Assembly (NCBI RefSeq): GCF_000092285.1
Contig: NC_014100.1
Coordinates: forward strand, 3,596,001 to 3,660,000
Direction of reading: 5' to 3'
Length of the DNA: 64,000 bases
Source: Caulobacter segnis ATCC 21756
GTDB taxonomy: Bacteria > Pseudomonadota > Alphaproteobacteria > Caulobacterales > Caulobacteraceae
The notes beneath the pieces are model-generated. The model searched no databases. It saw only the letters and a program-made list of their open reading frames with translations, and was not told the origin of the DNA. The position numbers and the translations under genes were made by a program. This document shows, in pieces, positions 1 through 8,710 of this stretch (position 1 is its first letter; each line of letters begins with the position of its first letter).

Positions 1-1
1 C

Positions 2-1318
2 CCGCACATCATCTGGCCGCTGCGCTTCGTGCTGCCGCACGCCCACGCCACCCGGCCCGCCTGGCTGGTCCGACTGGGCCTGTTCCTCTACGACCACCTG
101 GGCGGCCGCAAGCGGCTGCCGGGCTCGCGCGGCCTGAGCCTGAAAGGCGCGCCCGAGGGCGCGGCGCTGAAGCCGGAATACGGCAAGGCCTTCGCCTATT
201 CGGACTGCTGGGTCGACGACGCCCGCCTTGTGACCCTCAACGCCATGGACGCCCGCGAACGCGGCGCGGTGGTCGAGACGCGCACCAAGCTGGTCTCCGC
301 CAGGCGGGAGGGTTCGTCCTGGGCAGCCCGGCTGAAGCCTGTCGATGGGCCCGCGCGCCAAGTCCGCGCCCGCGTCATCGTCAACGCCGCTGGCCCCTGG
401 GTTTCGGAAGTCCTGACCGACGCGCTGGACGTGACCACCGGCAGCGGCACGCGCCTGATCAAGGGCAGCCACATCATCGTGCCGCGCCTGTTCGAGGGCG
501 AGCACGCCTACATGCTGCAGAACCCCGACCGCCGGATCGTGTTCGCCATCCCCTACGAGGACCGCTTCACCCTGGTGGGCACCACCGACGTCGCCTGGTA
601 CGCGCCGCCAGGACCGGCCAAGATTTCGGCCGAAGAAGTCGACTATCTCTGCGAAAGCATCAATCGCTACTTCGCCCGCTCGCTCACGCCGAGCGACGTC
701 GTCTGGAGCTATGCGGGCGTGCGCCCCCTGTTCGACGACCACGCCGACAGCGCCTCGGCGGTGACCCGTGACTATGTGCTGGAGGTCGACGCGCCCGAGG
801 GCGCAGCGCCAGTGCTGTCGGTGTTTGGCGGCAAGATCACCACCTACCGCCACTTGGCCGACCAGGCGATGAACCGGCTGTCGGCCTTCTTCCCACAAGC
901 CGGTCGCTCCTGGACCCGAGGCGCCGTCCTTCCGGGTGGCGACCTGCCCGACCTGGACCGCGAGGCCCTGGCGCGCGCCTTGCGCGCCGAGTTCCCGTTC
1001 CTGCCCGCAGAGATGGCCAAGCGCTTCGCCCGATCCTACGGCACGCGGGCCCGGCGGATCCTGGCGGACGCCAAGACCTTGGCCGACCTGGGCGAGGCGT
1101 TCGGCGCGGGGCTGCACGCCGCCGAGGTCGATTACCTGATCGCCGAAGAGTGGGCGCGCACCGCCGAGGACATCCTCTATCGCCGCAGCAAGCTGGGCCT
1201 GCACCTGTCCCCGGACGGCGCCGCGCGCCTGGATGGGTACGTGAGGGCGCGGCTGAGCCCACCCGATTGTTTGGCCAATTCAGAAAATTGGCTTGACCAG
1301 AGGCGAACAACGGTTTAG
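2..1318 (+). CDS. glpD: Glycerol-3-phosphate dehydrogenase (FAD), 5'-truncated by the window edge
   Basis: The reading frame is open from base 2 and the protein already reads PHIIWPLRFVLPH there, so the true start lies upstream of the window. The enzyme oxidises sn-glycerol-3-phosphate to dihydroxyacetone phosphate at the inner membrane and passes electrons to quinone. Visible family marks are the VIVNAAGPW segment of the FAD-dependent oxidase fold, the FAIPYEDRFTLVGTTD stretch, the SVFGGKITTYR block, and a C-terminal helical domain (from about residue 310 of the visible part) typical of GlpD. The last codons contain a GntR-type operator that probably serves the next gene. Confidence 0.93.
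   Translation, partial: PHIIWPLRFVLPHAHATRPAWLVRLGLFLYDHLGGRKRLPGSRGLSLKGAPEGAALKPEYGKAFAYSDCWVDDARLVTLNAMDARERGAVVETRTKLVSARREGSSWAARLKPVDGPARQVRARVIVNAAGPWVSEVLTDALDVTTGSGTRLIKGSHIIVPRLFEGEHAYMLQNPDRRIVFAIPYEDRFTLVGTTDVAWYAPPGPAKISAEEVDYLCESINRYFARSLTPSDVVWSYAGVRPLFDDHADSASAVTRDYVLEVDAPEGAAPVLSVFGGKITTYRHLADQAMNRLSAFFPQAGRSWTRGAVLPGGDLPDLDREALARALRAEFPFLPAEMAKRFARSYGTRARRILADAKTLADLGEAFGAGLHAAEVDYLIAEEWARTAEDILYRRSKLGLHLSPDGAARLDGYVRARLSPPDCLANSENWLDQRRTTV
1286..1300 (+). promoter_or_regulatory. GntR-type operator candidate upstream of the first TBDR
   Basis: AATTGGCTTGACCAG is an imperfect TTGG...CCA inverted repeat. It differs by one base from the site at 40101 in front of manD/gntR. It lies inside the 3' end of glpD, about 63 bp before the TBDR start codon. 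Confidence 0.5.
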
Positions 1319-1362
1319 CCAAAGCTATAACAACTAAAAATCAATAACTTAGGGAGGGTATC

Positions 1363-3708
1363 ATGCGGAAGTTGATCCTGCTTGCGGGCGCGGCGGCGGG
1401 CGTCCTGGTCGCGCCGAGCTTGGCGGCGGCGCAAGACAAGAACGAAACCACGGGCCTCGCCGAAATCGTCGTCACCGCGACGAAGCGGTCCGCCAACCTG
1501 CAAAGCGTCCCGGTGGCCGTCACGGCCATCACCGGCGAGACGATCCAGAACCAACGCATCAACGAGTTCGGCGACCTGACCCGCGCCGCCGCGTCTCTGA
1601 CCCTGACGCAGAGCACCGCCTCGCCCAACAACGCCATCATCCTGCGCGGCATCGGCACCTACGCCTTCTCGATCGGGGTCGAGCCGTCGGTGGCCGTCAT
1701 CATCGACGACGTGCCGGTGGTGCAGCAGGCCCAGGCCTTCGACAACCTGTCCGACGTCGAGCGCATCGAGGTGCTGCGCGGCCCGCAAGGCACGCTGTTC
1801 GGCAAGAACGCCAGCGCCGGCGCGATCAACATCGTCACCCGCGATCCGTCGGTGGTCTTCAGCGGCCACGCCTCGGCCACCGTCACCACCGACCGGGGCT
1901 ACAAGGCCGACGGCTCGATCTCGGGGCCGATCTCGGACGCCACCGGCTATCGCCTGGGCGTCTACTACAACCACTGGGACGGCAACGTCCGCAACCTGGC
2001 CAACGGCCACCGCCTGAACGACAACACCTCGTACGGCGTGCGCGGCAAGCTGCGGTCCGAGCTCACCGACAAGCTGGTGCTGTCGCTGAATGGCTCGTAC
2101 GCCAAGTCCAAGTCGGACGGCACGGCGGCGACGCTGCGCTCGATCGACCTCAACTACATTCCGGCCGGAGCCACCACCGCGGTGATCCCGCGCTACAACG
2201 GCGTTTCGATCCTGCCCGCCCTGGCCGGCATCAAGCCGGGCGCGGATAACCGCAAGACCCGGGTCGACAACGACGGCTTCACCGAGAACAAGCAGGCCAG
2301 CTTCAGCGGCAAGCTGACCTATGACCTCGGCTTCGCCAGCCTGATCTCGGTCACCTCGTACCAGGACTGGAAGTACAACTTCTCGGCCGATGTCGACGGC
2401 ACCGACCTGGCGGTCAACGGGACCGCGCCCAACGTGACCAGCCCGATCGCGCCGGGCGTCGGCGTCAGCAACTCGGGCCCGTACCACTCGACGTCGTTCA
2501 CCCAGGAAGTGCGCCTGACGTCGAAGGGCGAAGGCCCGCTGTCGTACGTGCTGGGCGCGTTCTACGCGGACGCCAAGACCACCCGCGACTTCCAGCGTGG
2601 CCCGGCCCTGATCCTGGCCAAGTGGACCGGCTGGCAGAGCACCCGCAGCGTCGCGGCCTTCGCGGGCGTGGACTATAAGTTCCCGACCAACACGACCATC
2701 AGCGGCGCGGTGCGCGTCAACAACGAGCGGATCGAGGACAGCTTCGTCAATCTGCTGTCGACCGCCACGGTCTACGTCTCGCCGACCAATATCGGCACCT
2801 GCGGCGCGGGCAGCCAGCTGTGCGCCGGCAGCAACGAGGACACGGCCACCACCTGGAAGCTGTCGGTGAACCAGGAACTGGCGCCGCGCATCTCGGTCTA
2901 CGCCAGCGCGGCCACCGGCTATAAGGGCTACGCCTACGACATCTCGTCCGGCTACACGCCGCTGCGCACCCAGAACCCCGTGCAGCCCGAGAAGTCGAAG
3001 TCCTATGAAACCGGCCTGAAGAGCCGCTTCCTCGACAACCGGCTCCAGCTGAACGTCGCGGCCTTCTACACCGACTACGACAACTTCCAGGCCCAGTCGT
3101 CGCAGTACATCAACGGCGCGCTGCAGCAGAAGCTGAACAACGTCGGCAAGCTGCGCACCAAGGGCGTCGAGGTCGAGGCCCAGGCGATGCCGGTCGAATG
3201 GCTGCGCCTCGACGCCTCGGCCGCCTATACCGACGCCAAGGTCGTCTCGTTCCCGAACGCGGCCTGCTATCCCGGCCAGGCGCAAACGGGCGTGGGCTGC
3301 GCGCCCTCGACCAACCCGGTCGGCCTCGGCAACGTCCAGGACCGCTCGAACACCCAGCTGCCCAACAGCCCGAAGATGAAGATCAATCTGGGCGGCACGG
3401 TCACGCGCGACCTCACCAGCGACCTGAAGGGCGTCTTCACCGTCAACTACCAGTACCAGAGCAAGGTCAATTTCGACCTCTTGGGCAACCCGCTGGCCGA
3501 GCAAAAGGCCTATGGTCTGGTCAACGCCTCGGCCTCGATCGAGCGCGGCGACGTCAAGGCCACGGTGTTCGTCAACAACCTGTTCAACGAGCACTTCGTG
3601 ACCGGCATCGGCGACGGTTTCGGCTCGTACGGCGTCCACTACGTGACCCAGGTGCTGTCGCGCGACAGCGACCGCTACTTCGGCTTCAAGGTCGACACCA
3701 AGTTCTAG
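1363..3708 (+). CDS. TonB-dependent receptor (781 aa)
   Basis: Outer-membrane active-transport barrel. A signal peptide (MRKLILLAGAAAGVLVAPSLAAAQ) is followed by a TonB-box-like AEIVVTATKR at about residues 34-43. The plug contains VERIEVLRGPQGTLFGKNASAGAINIVTR at about residues 129-157, and the barrel ends in an aromatic-rich strand (FGFKVDTKF). The ATG has an AGGGAGG ribosome site. A GntR-type operator lies upstream and a strong terminator follows. The neighbouring secreted esterase and MFS-GH31 operon suggest an oligosaccharide or glycoside substrate; the exact ligand cannot be read from the sequence. Confidence 0.95.
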   Translation: MRKLILLAGAAAGVLVAPSLAAAQDKNETTGLAEIVVTATKRSANLQSVPVAVTAITGETIQNQRINEFGDLTRAAASLTLTQSTASPNNAIILRGIGTYAFSIGVEPSVAVIIDDVPVVQQAQAFDNLSDVERIEVLRGPQGTLFGKNASAGAINIVTRDPSVVFSGHASATVTTDRGYKADGSISGPISDATGYRLGVYYNHWDGNVRNLANGHRLNDNTSYGVRGKLRSELTDKLVLSLNGSYAKSKSDGTAATLRSIDLNYIPAGATTAVIPRYNGVSILPALAGIKPGADNRKTRVDNDGFTENKQASFSGKLTYDLGFASLISVTSYQDWKYNFSADVDGTDLAVNGTAPNVTSPIAPGVGVSNSGPYHSTSFTQEVRLTSKGEGPLSYVLGAFYADAKTTRDFQRGPALILAKWTGWQSTRSVAAFAGVDYKFPTNTTISGAVRVNNERIEDSFVNLLSTATVYVSPTNIGTCGAGSQLCAGSNEDTATTWKLSVNQELAPRISVYASAATGYKGYAYDISSGYTPLRTQNPVQPEKSKSYETGLKSRFLDNRLQLNVAAFYTDYDNFQAQSSQYINGALQQKLNNVGKLRTKGVEVEAQAMPVEWLRLDASAAYTDAKVVSFPNAACYPGQAQTGVGCAPSTNPVGLGNVQDRSNTQLPNSPKMKINLGGTVTRDLTSDLKGVFTVNYQYQSKVNFDLLGNPLAEQKAYGLVNASASIERGDVKATVFVNNLFNEHFVTGIGDGFGSYGVHYVTQVLSRDSDRYFGFKVDTKF

Positions 3709-3735
3709 GCAGTCCTCCCCGGACGAACCCTCGAC

Positions 3736-3768
3736 GGGGAGCGGGCTTCGGCCTGCTCCCCATTTTTT
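3736..3768 (+). terminator. Rho-independent terminator after the TBDR
   Basis: Perfect 11-bp stem GGGGAGCGGGC / GCCTGCTCCCC (one G-T pair) around a TTCG tetraloop, followed by A and six T's. Confidence 0.85.
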
Positions 3769-3789
3769 ATTCAAGACCAGGACACCCGC

Positions 3790-4719
3790 ATGCGAAACGC
3801 GCTTCCCCGTATGGCCGGCTTCGTGGCCGGCGTTTCAGCCTGCCTGGCCGCGCTGGGCGCTCAGGCCGCGCCCGGCGACTGGGTCAATGGCGTGCTGGCG
3901 ATTCCCGCGCCGAAGGAGCCGCCCGCCTTCGCCCTGCCGGTGGCGACGCCGCTGGCCAACCCGGCCCGCGAGGCCTGGGCCCAGCAGGATCCCAAGCAGC
4001 GGCTCGTCTACAACGTCTCGAAGCCGACCCTGACGCTGATGCCGGGCGGCCCGGCGGCCGACCAGGACGCTCCAGCGGTGATCCTGGTCCCCGGCGGCGG
4101 CTTCCAGTTCCTGGCGATGGACAACGAGGGCTACGACGTCGCCAAACGGCTGGCGCCGCTGGGCGTGCGGGTCTTCATCCTGAAGTACCGGACGATCCCC
4201 CTCCCCGACAGCTTCGACGGCTTCAAGGGCGCGCTGGCCGGAACGTTCCAGCGCGGCGAAGGCGCCGCAGATCGCGACCGCCAGGCGCCCTACGCCGTCG
4301 CCGACGCCCAGGCCGCCGTCCGCGCGGTCCGCGACCACGCGCGCGAATGGCATGTCGACGCCAAGCGCGTGGGTGTCCTCGGCTTCTCGGCCGGCGCCAT
4401 GACGGTGCTGGGCGTGCTGCAGGCCAACGCCTCCGACGCGCGACCAGATTTCGCGGGGATGATCTACGGCCCCACCCAGTCGAGCGTGGTCCCGCCCAAC
4501 GCGCCGCCGCTGTTCGCGGCCCTGGCGGCCGACGACCGGTTCTTCCGATCGCAGGACTTCAGCCTGATCCAGAACTGGCGCGCCTCGGGCGCCTCGGTCG
4601 AACTGCACCTCTACAGCGCCGGCGGCCATGGCTTCGCCTCGCAGCCCCACGGCACGACCAGCGACGCCTGGTTCGACCAGTACGCCCTGTGGCTGAAGGC
4701 GATGAAGCTAACGCCGTAG
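3790..4719 (+). CDS. Secreted alpha/beta-hydrolase, probable carbohydrate esterase (309 aa)
   Basis: A signal peptide ends near AALGAQA|AP. The alpha/beta-hydrolase fold shows the oxyanion segment ILVPGGGFQFLA, the nucleophile elbow GFSAG (Ser in GVLGFSAGAM, about residue 200) and the C-terminal catalytic His in GGHGFA. This layout is that of the small acetyl-xylan-esterase/BD-FAE-type hydrolases often annotated 'endo-1,4-beta-xylanase' or 'esterase'. It is co-directional with the TBDR upstream but separated from it by a terminator. A role in deacylating an imported polysaccharide fragment is inferred from context. Confidence 0.85.
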   Translation: MRNALPRMAGFVAGVSACLAALGAQAAPGDWVNGVLAIPAPKEPPAFALPVATPLANPAREAWAQQDPKQRLVYNVSKPTLTLMPGGPAADQDAPAVILVPGGGFQFLAMDNEGYDVAKRLAPLGVRVFILKYRTIPLPDSFDGFKGALAGTFQRGEGAADRDRQAPYAVADAQAAVRAVRDHAREWHVDAKRVGVLGFSAGAMTVLGVLQANASDARPDFAGMIYGPTQSSVVPPNAPPLFAALAADDRFFRSQDFSLIQNWRASGASVELHLYSAGGHGFASQPHGTTSDAWFDQYALWLKAMKLTP

Positions 4720-4732
4720 AAGACCCCCTCAC

Positions 4733-4774
4733 GTGTCATCCCGGAAGCCTCGTAGAGGCTATCCGGGATGACAC
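4733..4774. terminator. Bidirectional terminator hairpin between convergent genes
   Basis: Perfect 13-bp arms (GTGTCATCCCGGA and its complement) with a further AGCCT/AGGCT inner pairing. It sits between the converging esterase and GH31 genes. There is no long T-tract, so it may instead be a dispersed palindromic unit. Confidence 0.7.
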
Positions 4775-4782
4775 GAGCGTTA

Positions 4783-7197
4783 TTAGACTCTCCAGGTCGC
4801 GAGACGCCGCGAGACGCCGAGCACGGTCTCCACGCGCATCGCGACGGCCTCGCCGTTCAGGGTCACCGCGCGCGTCTCGGCGGCCGGCAGGACGAGCTTG
4901 AGGGCCTCGGCCGGAGCCGGGGCGTTCCCCCGCCAGGCGGCGGTGATCGCCAAGGATTTTTCGCTCGCCTCAACAGTCACGCGCCAGCCCTGCAGCGCGG
5001 CCGGATCACCCGGCGCGGCGTCCGCCTCGTCGAAGCCGCTCCAGGCCATGGCGCCCGCGACGGGCGGGTACAGCAGCACCGCCGGCTCCGGCGGGGCGGC
5101 GGCGAAGCCGGCGGGGGCGAGGTCGACGAACACGCCCGAACCTTCCTTCGCCAGCATTGGCGGCAAGCCGTCCAGCGGCGCGGCCAGGTCGTGCTCCGCG
5201 CCGCCCGCATAGACCTTGTCGTCGCGCAGGTCGCGCCAGGTCGCTCCGGCGGGCAGGTAGGCGCGCACGGTCTCGACGCCCTGGTCCAGCGCCGGCGCGA
5301 CCAGCAGGTCCGGTCCCAGCAGATAGGCGTCACCATCCTGCCAAGCCCGAGGGTCTTCGGGGAAGTCGAGCCACAACGGCCGGGTCACCGGCTCATAGTC
5401 GGCGTGATGGCGCCACAGAAGATCGTGCAGCAGCGGCCGCAGAGCGCGGCGCAGCTTCATCATGCCGACGATCGCCGGCGTGACCTCCGGATACATCCAG
5501 GGCTCGTTGACCGTGCCGTCGGTGTTCCAGCTGTGGATCGAGAAGCGCGGCATCACGATGCCCGCCTGCACCCAACGCAGCAGCAGCTCGGGCTCGGGCG
5601 CCGGACCCGCGAAGCCGCCGATGTCGTGGCCGGTGTTGGAGACGCCCGACAGCGCCATGCCCAGCCCCATCTTCTGATTGAAGCGCAGGGTCTTCCAGGC
5701 GGTGTAGTTGTCGCCCGACCAGGTCTGGGCGTAGCGCTGCATGCCGGCCATCCCGCTCCGCGTCACCACATAGGGCCGCTCGTCCGGGCGATGGGCGATC
5801 TGGGCCGCGCGGCTGGCGCGCATCATCAAGAGGGTCTGCACGGGACGTTCGGCGGCCGCGGCGCGCGGCGTTCCGAAGCCGGCGATGCGAGCGCGGCTGT
5901 CCCAGATCTCGTACTCGTTGTTGTCGTTCCAGGTGGAGCGGATGCCGTAGGCCAGCAGCTGCTCGGTCACCTGCCCGCGCCACCAGGCGGCAGCGTCGGG
6001 GTTGGTGAAATCGACATAGCTGCCGACCTCGTCCCAGAACTGGCAGACGATCGGATCGCCGTCGGCGTCGCTGACGAACCAGCCCTTGTCGGCCAGTTCG
6101 GCGTAGCGTGGATGGGTGACCAGCAGGGCCGGCTTGATGTTCGGAACCAGCTCGACCCCGGCCTCGGCGTAGCCGCGCACGAAGCCCGCCACGTCGGGGA
6201 ACTTCTCCCGGTTCCAGTGGAACACGTAGCGGCGGTCCCCGATCGAGGTGTAGCCCGAGGACAGGTGGAAGGACTCGCACGGGATGTCGTGACGGCTGAC
6301 GCCGGCGATGAACTCGCCCATGCGCGCCTGGGCGTTCGGGGCGTCGGTATAGGTCATGGTCGAGCCGGAATAGCCCACGGCCCAGCGCGGCATCAGAGCG
6401 GGCCGCCCCGTCAGCCAGGTGTAGCGGCGGGTGACCTCGCGGGCGTCCGGACCAGCGATCATGTAGTAGTCGAGGTCGCCGCTCGCCGCCCGCATGTAGC
6501 GGTAGTGCGGGTGGTAGTTGTCGTGCTCGTGGCCGAAGTCGAACACCGGATCGGCCGTGGTGTCGTAGAAGACCCCATGCGCCGCGCCCTCGGCGTCGAC
6601 GACCAAGACGTACGGGATCGACTTGTACAGCGGATCGTCGGCCGAGGCGTCGTAGCCCATCGGATCCAGGTTGGTCAGGCGGAACCGGCGGCCCGCCCGG
6701 TCCATCGCCCCCGCCCGCTCGCCCAGGCCGTAGTAGCGCTCGCCCGGCCGCCGCTTGACGTAGTGATAGACGCCCTCGTCCCACCAGCCGAAATTATAGG
6801 CCTGGGTCGGACGATCCTCGGCGATGAGGCGCCAACCCTCCGGCGTCGCTTGCGACCAGCGGCACAAGAAGCCCGCCAGCGTGATCTCCAGCCGCAGGCG
6901 CGCGGTAGCGAGCACCAGCACCTCGCCGCCCGCCTCCAGCGTGAACGCCGGCGCGGCGAAGCCCGAGACGTCCAGGCGGTCGCGGCCGGGCTCGGCGATA
7001 TCGGTCTGGCCGGGCGCCACGGCCCAGCTGGGCGGCGAGGTCAGCGCGCCGTCGGCCAGCAGCAGGACCCGGACGACGTCCTCTTCCAGCACGAAGAGGT
7101 GCGCCACGGCGCCGGTGTCAGCGCGCAGGGTGACACGCGGACCGTCGCGCTCGGCCAGGGCGAAAAGCGGCGGTTGGGCCAGGCTTGCCTTGCGCAT
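4783..7197 (-). CDS. Glycoside hydrolase family 31 (alpha-glucosidase/alpha-xylosidase type, 804 aa)
   Basis: GH31 retaining alpha-glycosidase. The nucleophile motif is STWNDNNEYE (Asp425) and the acid/base motif is TWSGDN (Asp496); RPALMPRWAVGYSGS opens the (beta/alpha)8 barrel. No signal peptide is visible, so it is probably cytoplasmic. I chose the ATG at 7197 because AAGGAGG lies 7 nt upstream, inside the end of the MFS gene; a GTG two codons earlier would be too close to that site. It is translationally coupled to the MFS transporter, so it likely acts on the imported alpha-glycoside. Substrate class (xylosyl, glucosyl or other) is not resolvable by eye. Confidence 0.9.
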   Translation of the reverse strand: MRKASLAQPPLFALAERDGPRVTLRADTGAVAHLFVLEEDVVRVLLLADGALTSPPSWAVAPGQTDIAEPGRDRLDVSGFAAPAFTLEAGGEVLVLATARLRLEITLAGFLCRWSQATPEGWRLIAEDRPTQAYNFGWWDEGVYHYVKRRPGERYYGLGERAGAMDRAGRRFRLTNLDPMGYDASADDPLYKSIPYVLVVDAEGAAHGVFYDTTADPVFDFGHEHDNYHPHYRYMRAASGDLDYYMIAGPDAREVTRRYTWLTGRPALMPRWAVGYSGSTMTYTDAPNAQARMGEFIAGVSRHDIPCESFHLSSGYTSIGDRRYVFHWNREKFPDVAGFVRGYAEAGVELVPNIKPALLVTHPRYAELADKGWFVSDADGDPIVCQFWDEVGSYVDFTNPDAAAWWRGQVTEQLLAYGIRSTWNDNNEYEIWDSRARIAGFGTPRAAAAERPVQTLLMMRASRAAQIAHRPDERPYVVTRSGMAGMQRYAQTWSGDNYTAWKTLRFNQKMGLGMALSGVSNTGHDIGGFAGPAPEPELLLRWVQAGIVMPRFSIHSWNTDGTVNEPWMYPEVTPAIVGMMKLRRALRPLLHDLLWRHHADYEPVTRPLWLDFPEDPRAWQDGDAYLLGPDLLVAPALDQGVETVRAYLPAGATWRDLRDDKVYAGGAEHDLAAPLDGLPPMLAKEGSGVFVDLAPAGFAAAPPEPAVLLYPPVAGAMAWSGFDEADAAPGDPAALQGWRVTVEASEKSLAITAAWRGNAPAPAEALKLVLPAAETRAVTLNGEAVAMRVETVLGVSRRLATWRV

Positions 7198-7199
7198 GA

Positions 7200-8447
7200 T
7201 CACGCCTCCTTCACGACGAGATGGCGGCGCATGGCGAACAGCCAGATGGCGCCGATGAGGTCAAAGACGCCCAGGCAGGCGAACAACGGGGCGAAGCCGA
7301 TCTTGTCGGCCAGCTGGCCGATCGCCAGCGAGAACAGCAGGCCGCCGGTCCAGCCGGCCATGCCCACGAGGCCATTGGCCTTGGCGATGTCGCCCTTGGG
7401 AAAGACGTCCGCCGACAGGGTGTTGATCAGCACCGAGATCACCTGGTGAGCGAAGCCGCCGATGGCCAGCAGGGCGATCGCCGCCACCGGGTGGCCGACG
7501 ATCCCAACGAAGCCCGGCGCGATCATCAGCACCGCGCCCAGCGCCACGCCGGCGATGCGCGAGCCTTCCAGGGTCATGCCCCGCCACTTCTGCAGGAACG
7601 GCGCGAGGTAGCCGCCCAGGATCCCGCCCGCGTCGGCGGCCAGGAAGGGCATCCAGGCGAACAGGGCGATGTGGGTCAGGTCCATGCCCCGCTCCTTGGC
7701 GAGGTACAGCGGGATCCAGAACGAAAAGGTCTGCCAGGCCGGCTCGGCCAGGAAGCGCGGCACGGCGATGGCCCAGAACCTGGGCGTGGCGGCGATGGCC
7801 TTCAGGGTGGTGGCGCTGGCCGAAACCGGACGCTGGCCCGCCTCGATCTCGGCGCGCTCAACGGGTGAGACGTAGGCCGCCTGAGCCGGTGAGCGGTAAT
7901 AGCGGTACCAGACGCCGGCGAAGACCACGCCGATCAGACCCGTGACGAAGAACGCCGCCTGCCAGCCCCAGGTCTTGGCGACCAGGGCGACCAGGACCGG
8001 CGCGATCACCGCGCCCAGCGAGGTGCCGGCGTTGAACCAGCCGACGGCGACCGAGCGCTCGCGATCGGGAAACCACTCGCCGATCGATTTCATGCCGGCC
8101 GGGATCGCGGCGGCCTCGGCCATGCCCAGCAGCCCCCGGAACGCCGCCAGGGAGAGCCAGCCCTTGGCCGCGCCGTGCAGCATATTGGCCAGGCTCCAGG
8201 CCAGGGCGAACAGCGCGAAGCCCGCGGTCAGGCCGATCTTGTCGATCAAGAGGCCCGCGATCGGCTGCATGACGGTGTAGGCCAGCTGGAAGGCGCCGAC
8301 GATGTAGCTGTACTGCTCCGTCGTGATCGCCAGGTCTTGCTTGAGCTGCGGCGCCAGCACGCCCAGCGAATTGCGCGCGATGTAGTTGATGATCGTCCCG
8401 ACGATCACCAGCAGAAGAATGCGCAGTCGCACTGAGCGCCAGGTCAT
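7200..8447 (-). CDS. MFS transporter, hexuronate/anion:cation symporter type (415 aa)
   Basis: Twelve-helix major-facilitator permease. The opening RILLLVIVGTIINYIARNSLGVLAPQL and the GLLGMAEAAAIPAGMKSIGEWFP segment after helix 4 match the ACS/ExuT-like hexuronate-glucarate transporters. I chose the ATG at 8447 (AGGA about 6 nt upstream) rather than an earlier non-conserved extension. The stop overlaps the GH31 translation start region, so the two form an operon. Two candidate GntR operators lie in the divergent region upstream. A close paralogue sits at 35843-37138, also coupled to a glycosidase. Confidence 0.9.
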   Translation of the reverse strand: MTWRSVRLRILLLVIVGTIINYIARNSLGVLAPQLKQDLAITTEQYSYIVGAFQLAYTVMQPIAGLLIDKIGLTAGFALFALAWSLANMLHGAAKGWLSLAAFRGLLGMAEAAAIPAGMKSIGEWFPDRERSVAVGWFNAGTSLGAVIAPVLVALVAKTWGWQAAFFVTGLIGVVFAGVWYRYYRSPAQAAYVSPVERAEIEAGQRPVSASATTLKAIAATPRFWAIAVPRFLAEPAWQTFSFWIPLYLAKERGMDLTHIALFAWMPFLAADAGGILGGYLAPFLQKWRGMTLEGSRIAGVALGAVLMIAPGFVGIVGHPVAAIALLAIGGFAHQVISVLINTLSADVFPKGDIAKANGLVGMAGWTGGLLFSLAIGQLADKIGFAPLFACLGVFDLIGAIWLFAMRRHLVVKEA

Positions 8448-8538
8448 GGTTCGTCCTACCCTTTTTGTTCTTATGGGCGCGCGAGGCCGGTGACGGTCCT
8501 GATCGCTTTTTGGCGGGTTCCATCCATGGCCAATCGAG

Positions 8539-8551
8539 ATTGGCCTGTCAA
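8539..8551 (+). promoter_or_regulatory. Weak GntR-type operator half-match
   Basis: ATTGGCCTGTCAA resembles the site at 40101 in its left half (ATTGGCCTG) but the right half is degenerate. It is paired with a better site 12 bp away. Confidence 0.3.
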
Positions 8552-8562
8552 TTTCCAAAGAG

Positions 8563-8577
8563 TGGTAAGACCAATTT
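8563..8577 (-). promoter_or_regulatory. GntR-type operator candidate upstream of MFS-GH31
   Basis: On the minus strand it reads AATTGGTCTTACCA, agreeing with the sites at 1286 and 40101 at 12-13 of 14 positions. It lies about 115 bp upstream of the MFS start codon. Confidence 0.5.
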
Positions 8578-8710
8578 AGCGAGGCGTCGTGAAGCCCGCC
8601 GCCGCCAGGCGCGATCATTTTAGCGCTTCGCGGGCGTGGCCGCGCCCTTGCCTGTTGTGGTCCGCCGCGCGGAAAGACAAAGAAGCGAGGGGACCCAAAG
8701 CGGCGCTGTC

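Noticed and set aside
1315..3774. Long minus-strand open frame (819 codons) opposite the first TBDR
   Set aside because: Composition is Arg/Val/Asp-rich with no domain pattern; it mirrors the codon bias of the real gene. The same holds for long antisense frames opposite 10331-13285, 27066-29570, 41203-43956 and 44651-47932.
4768..7449. Plus-strand 893-codon frame opposite GH31
   Set aside because: Low-complexity His/Arg/Gly translation without any family feature; shadow of the GH31 gene.
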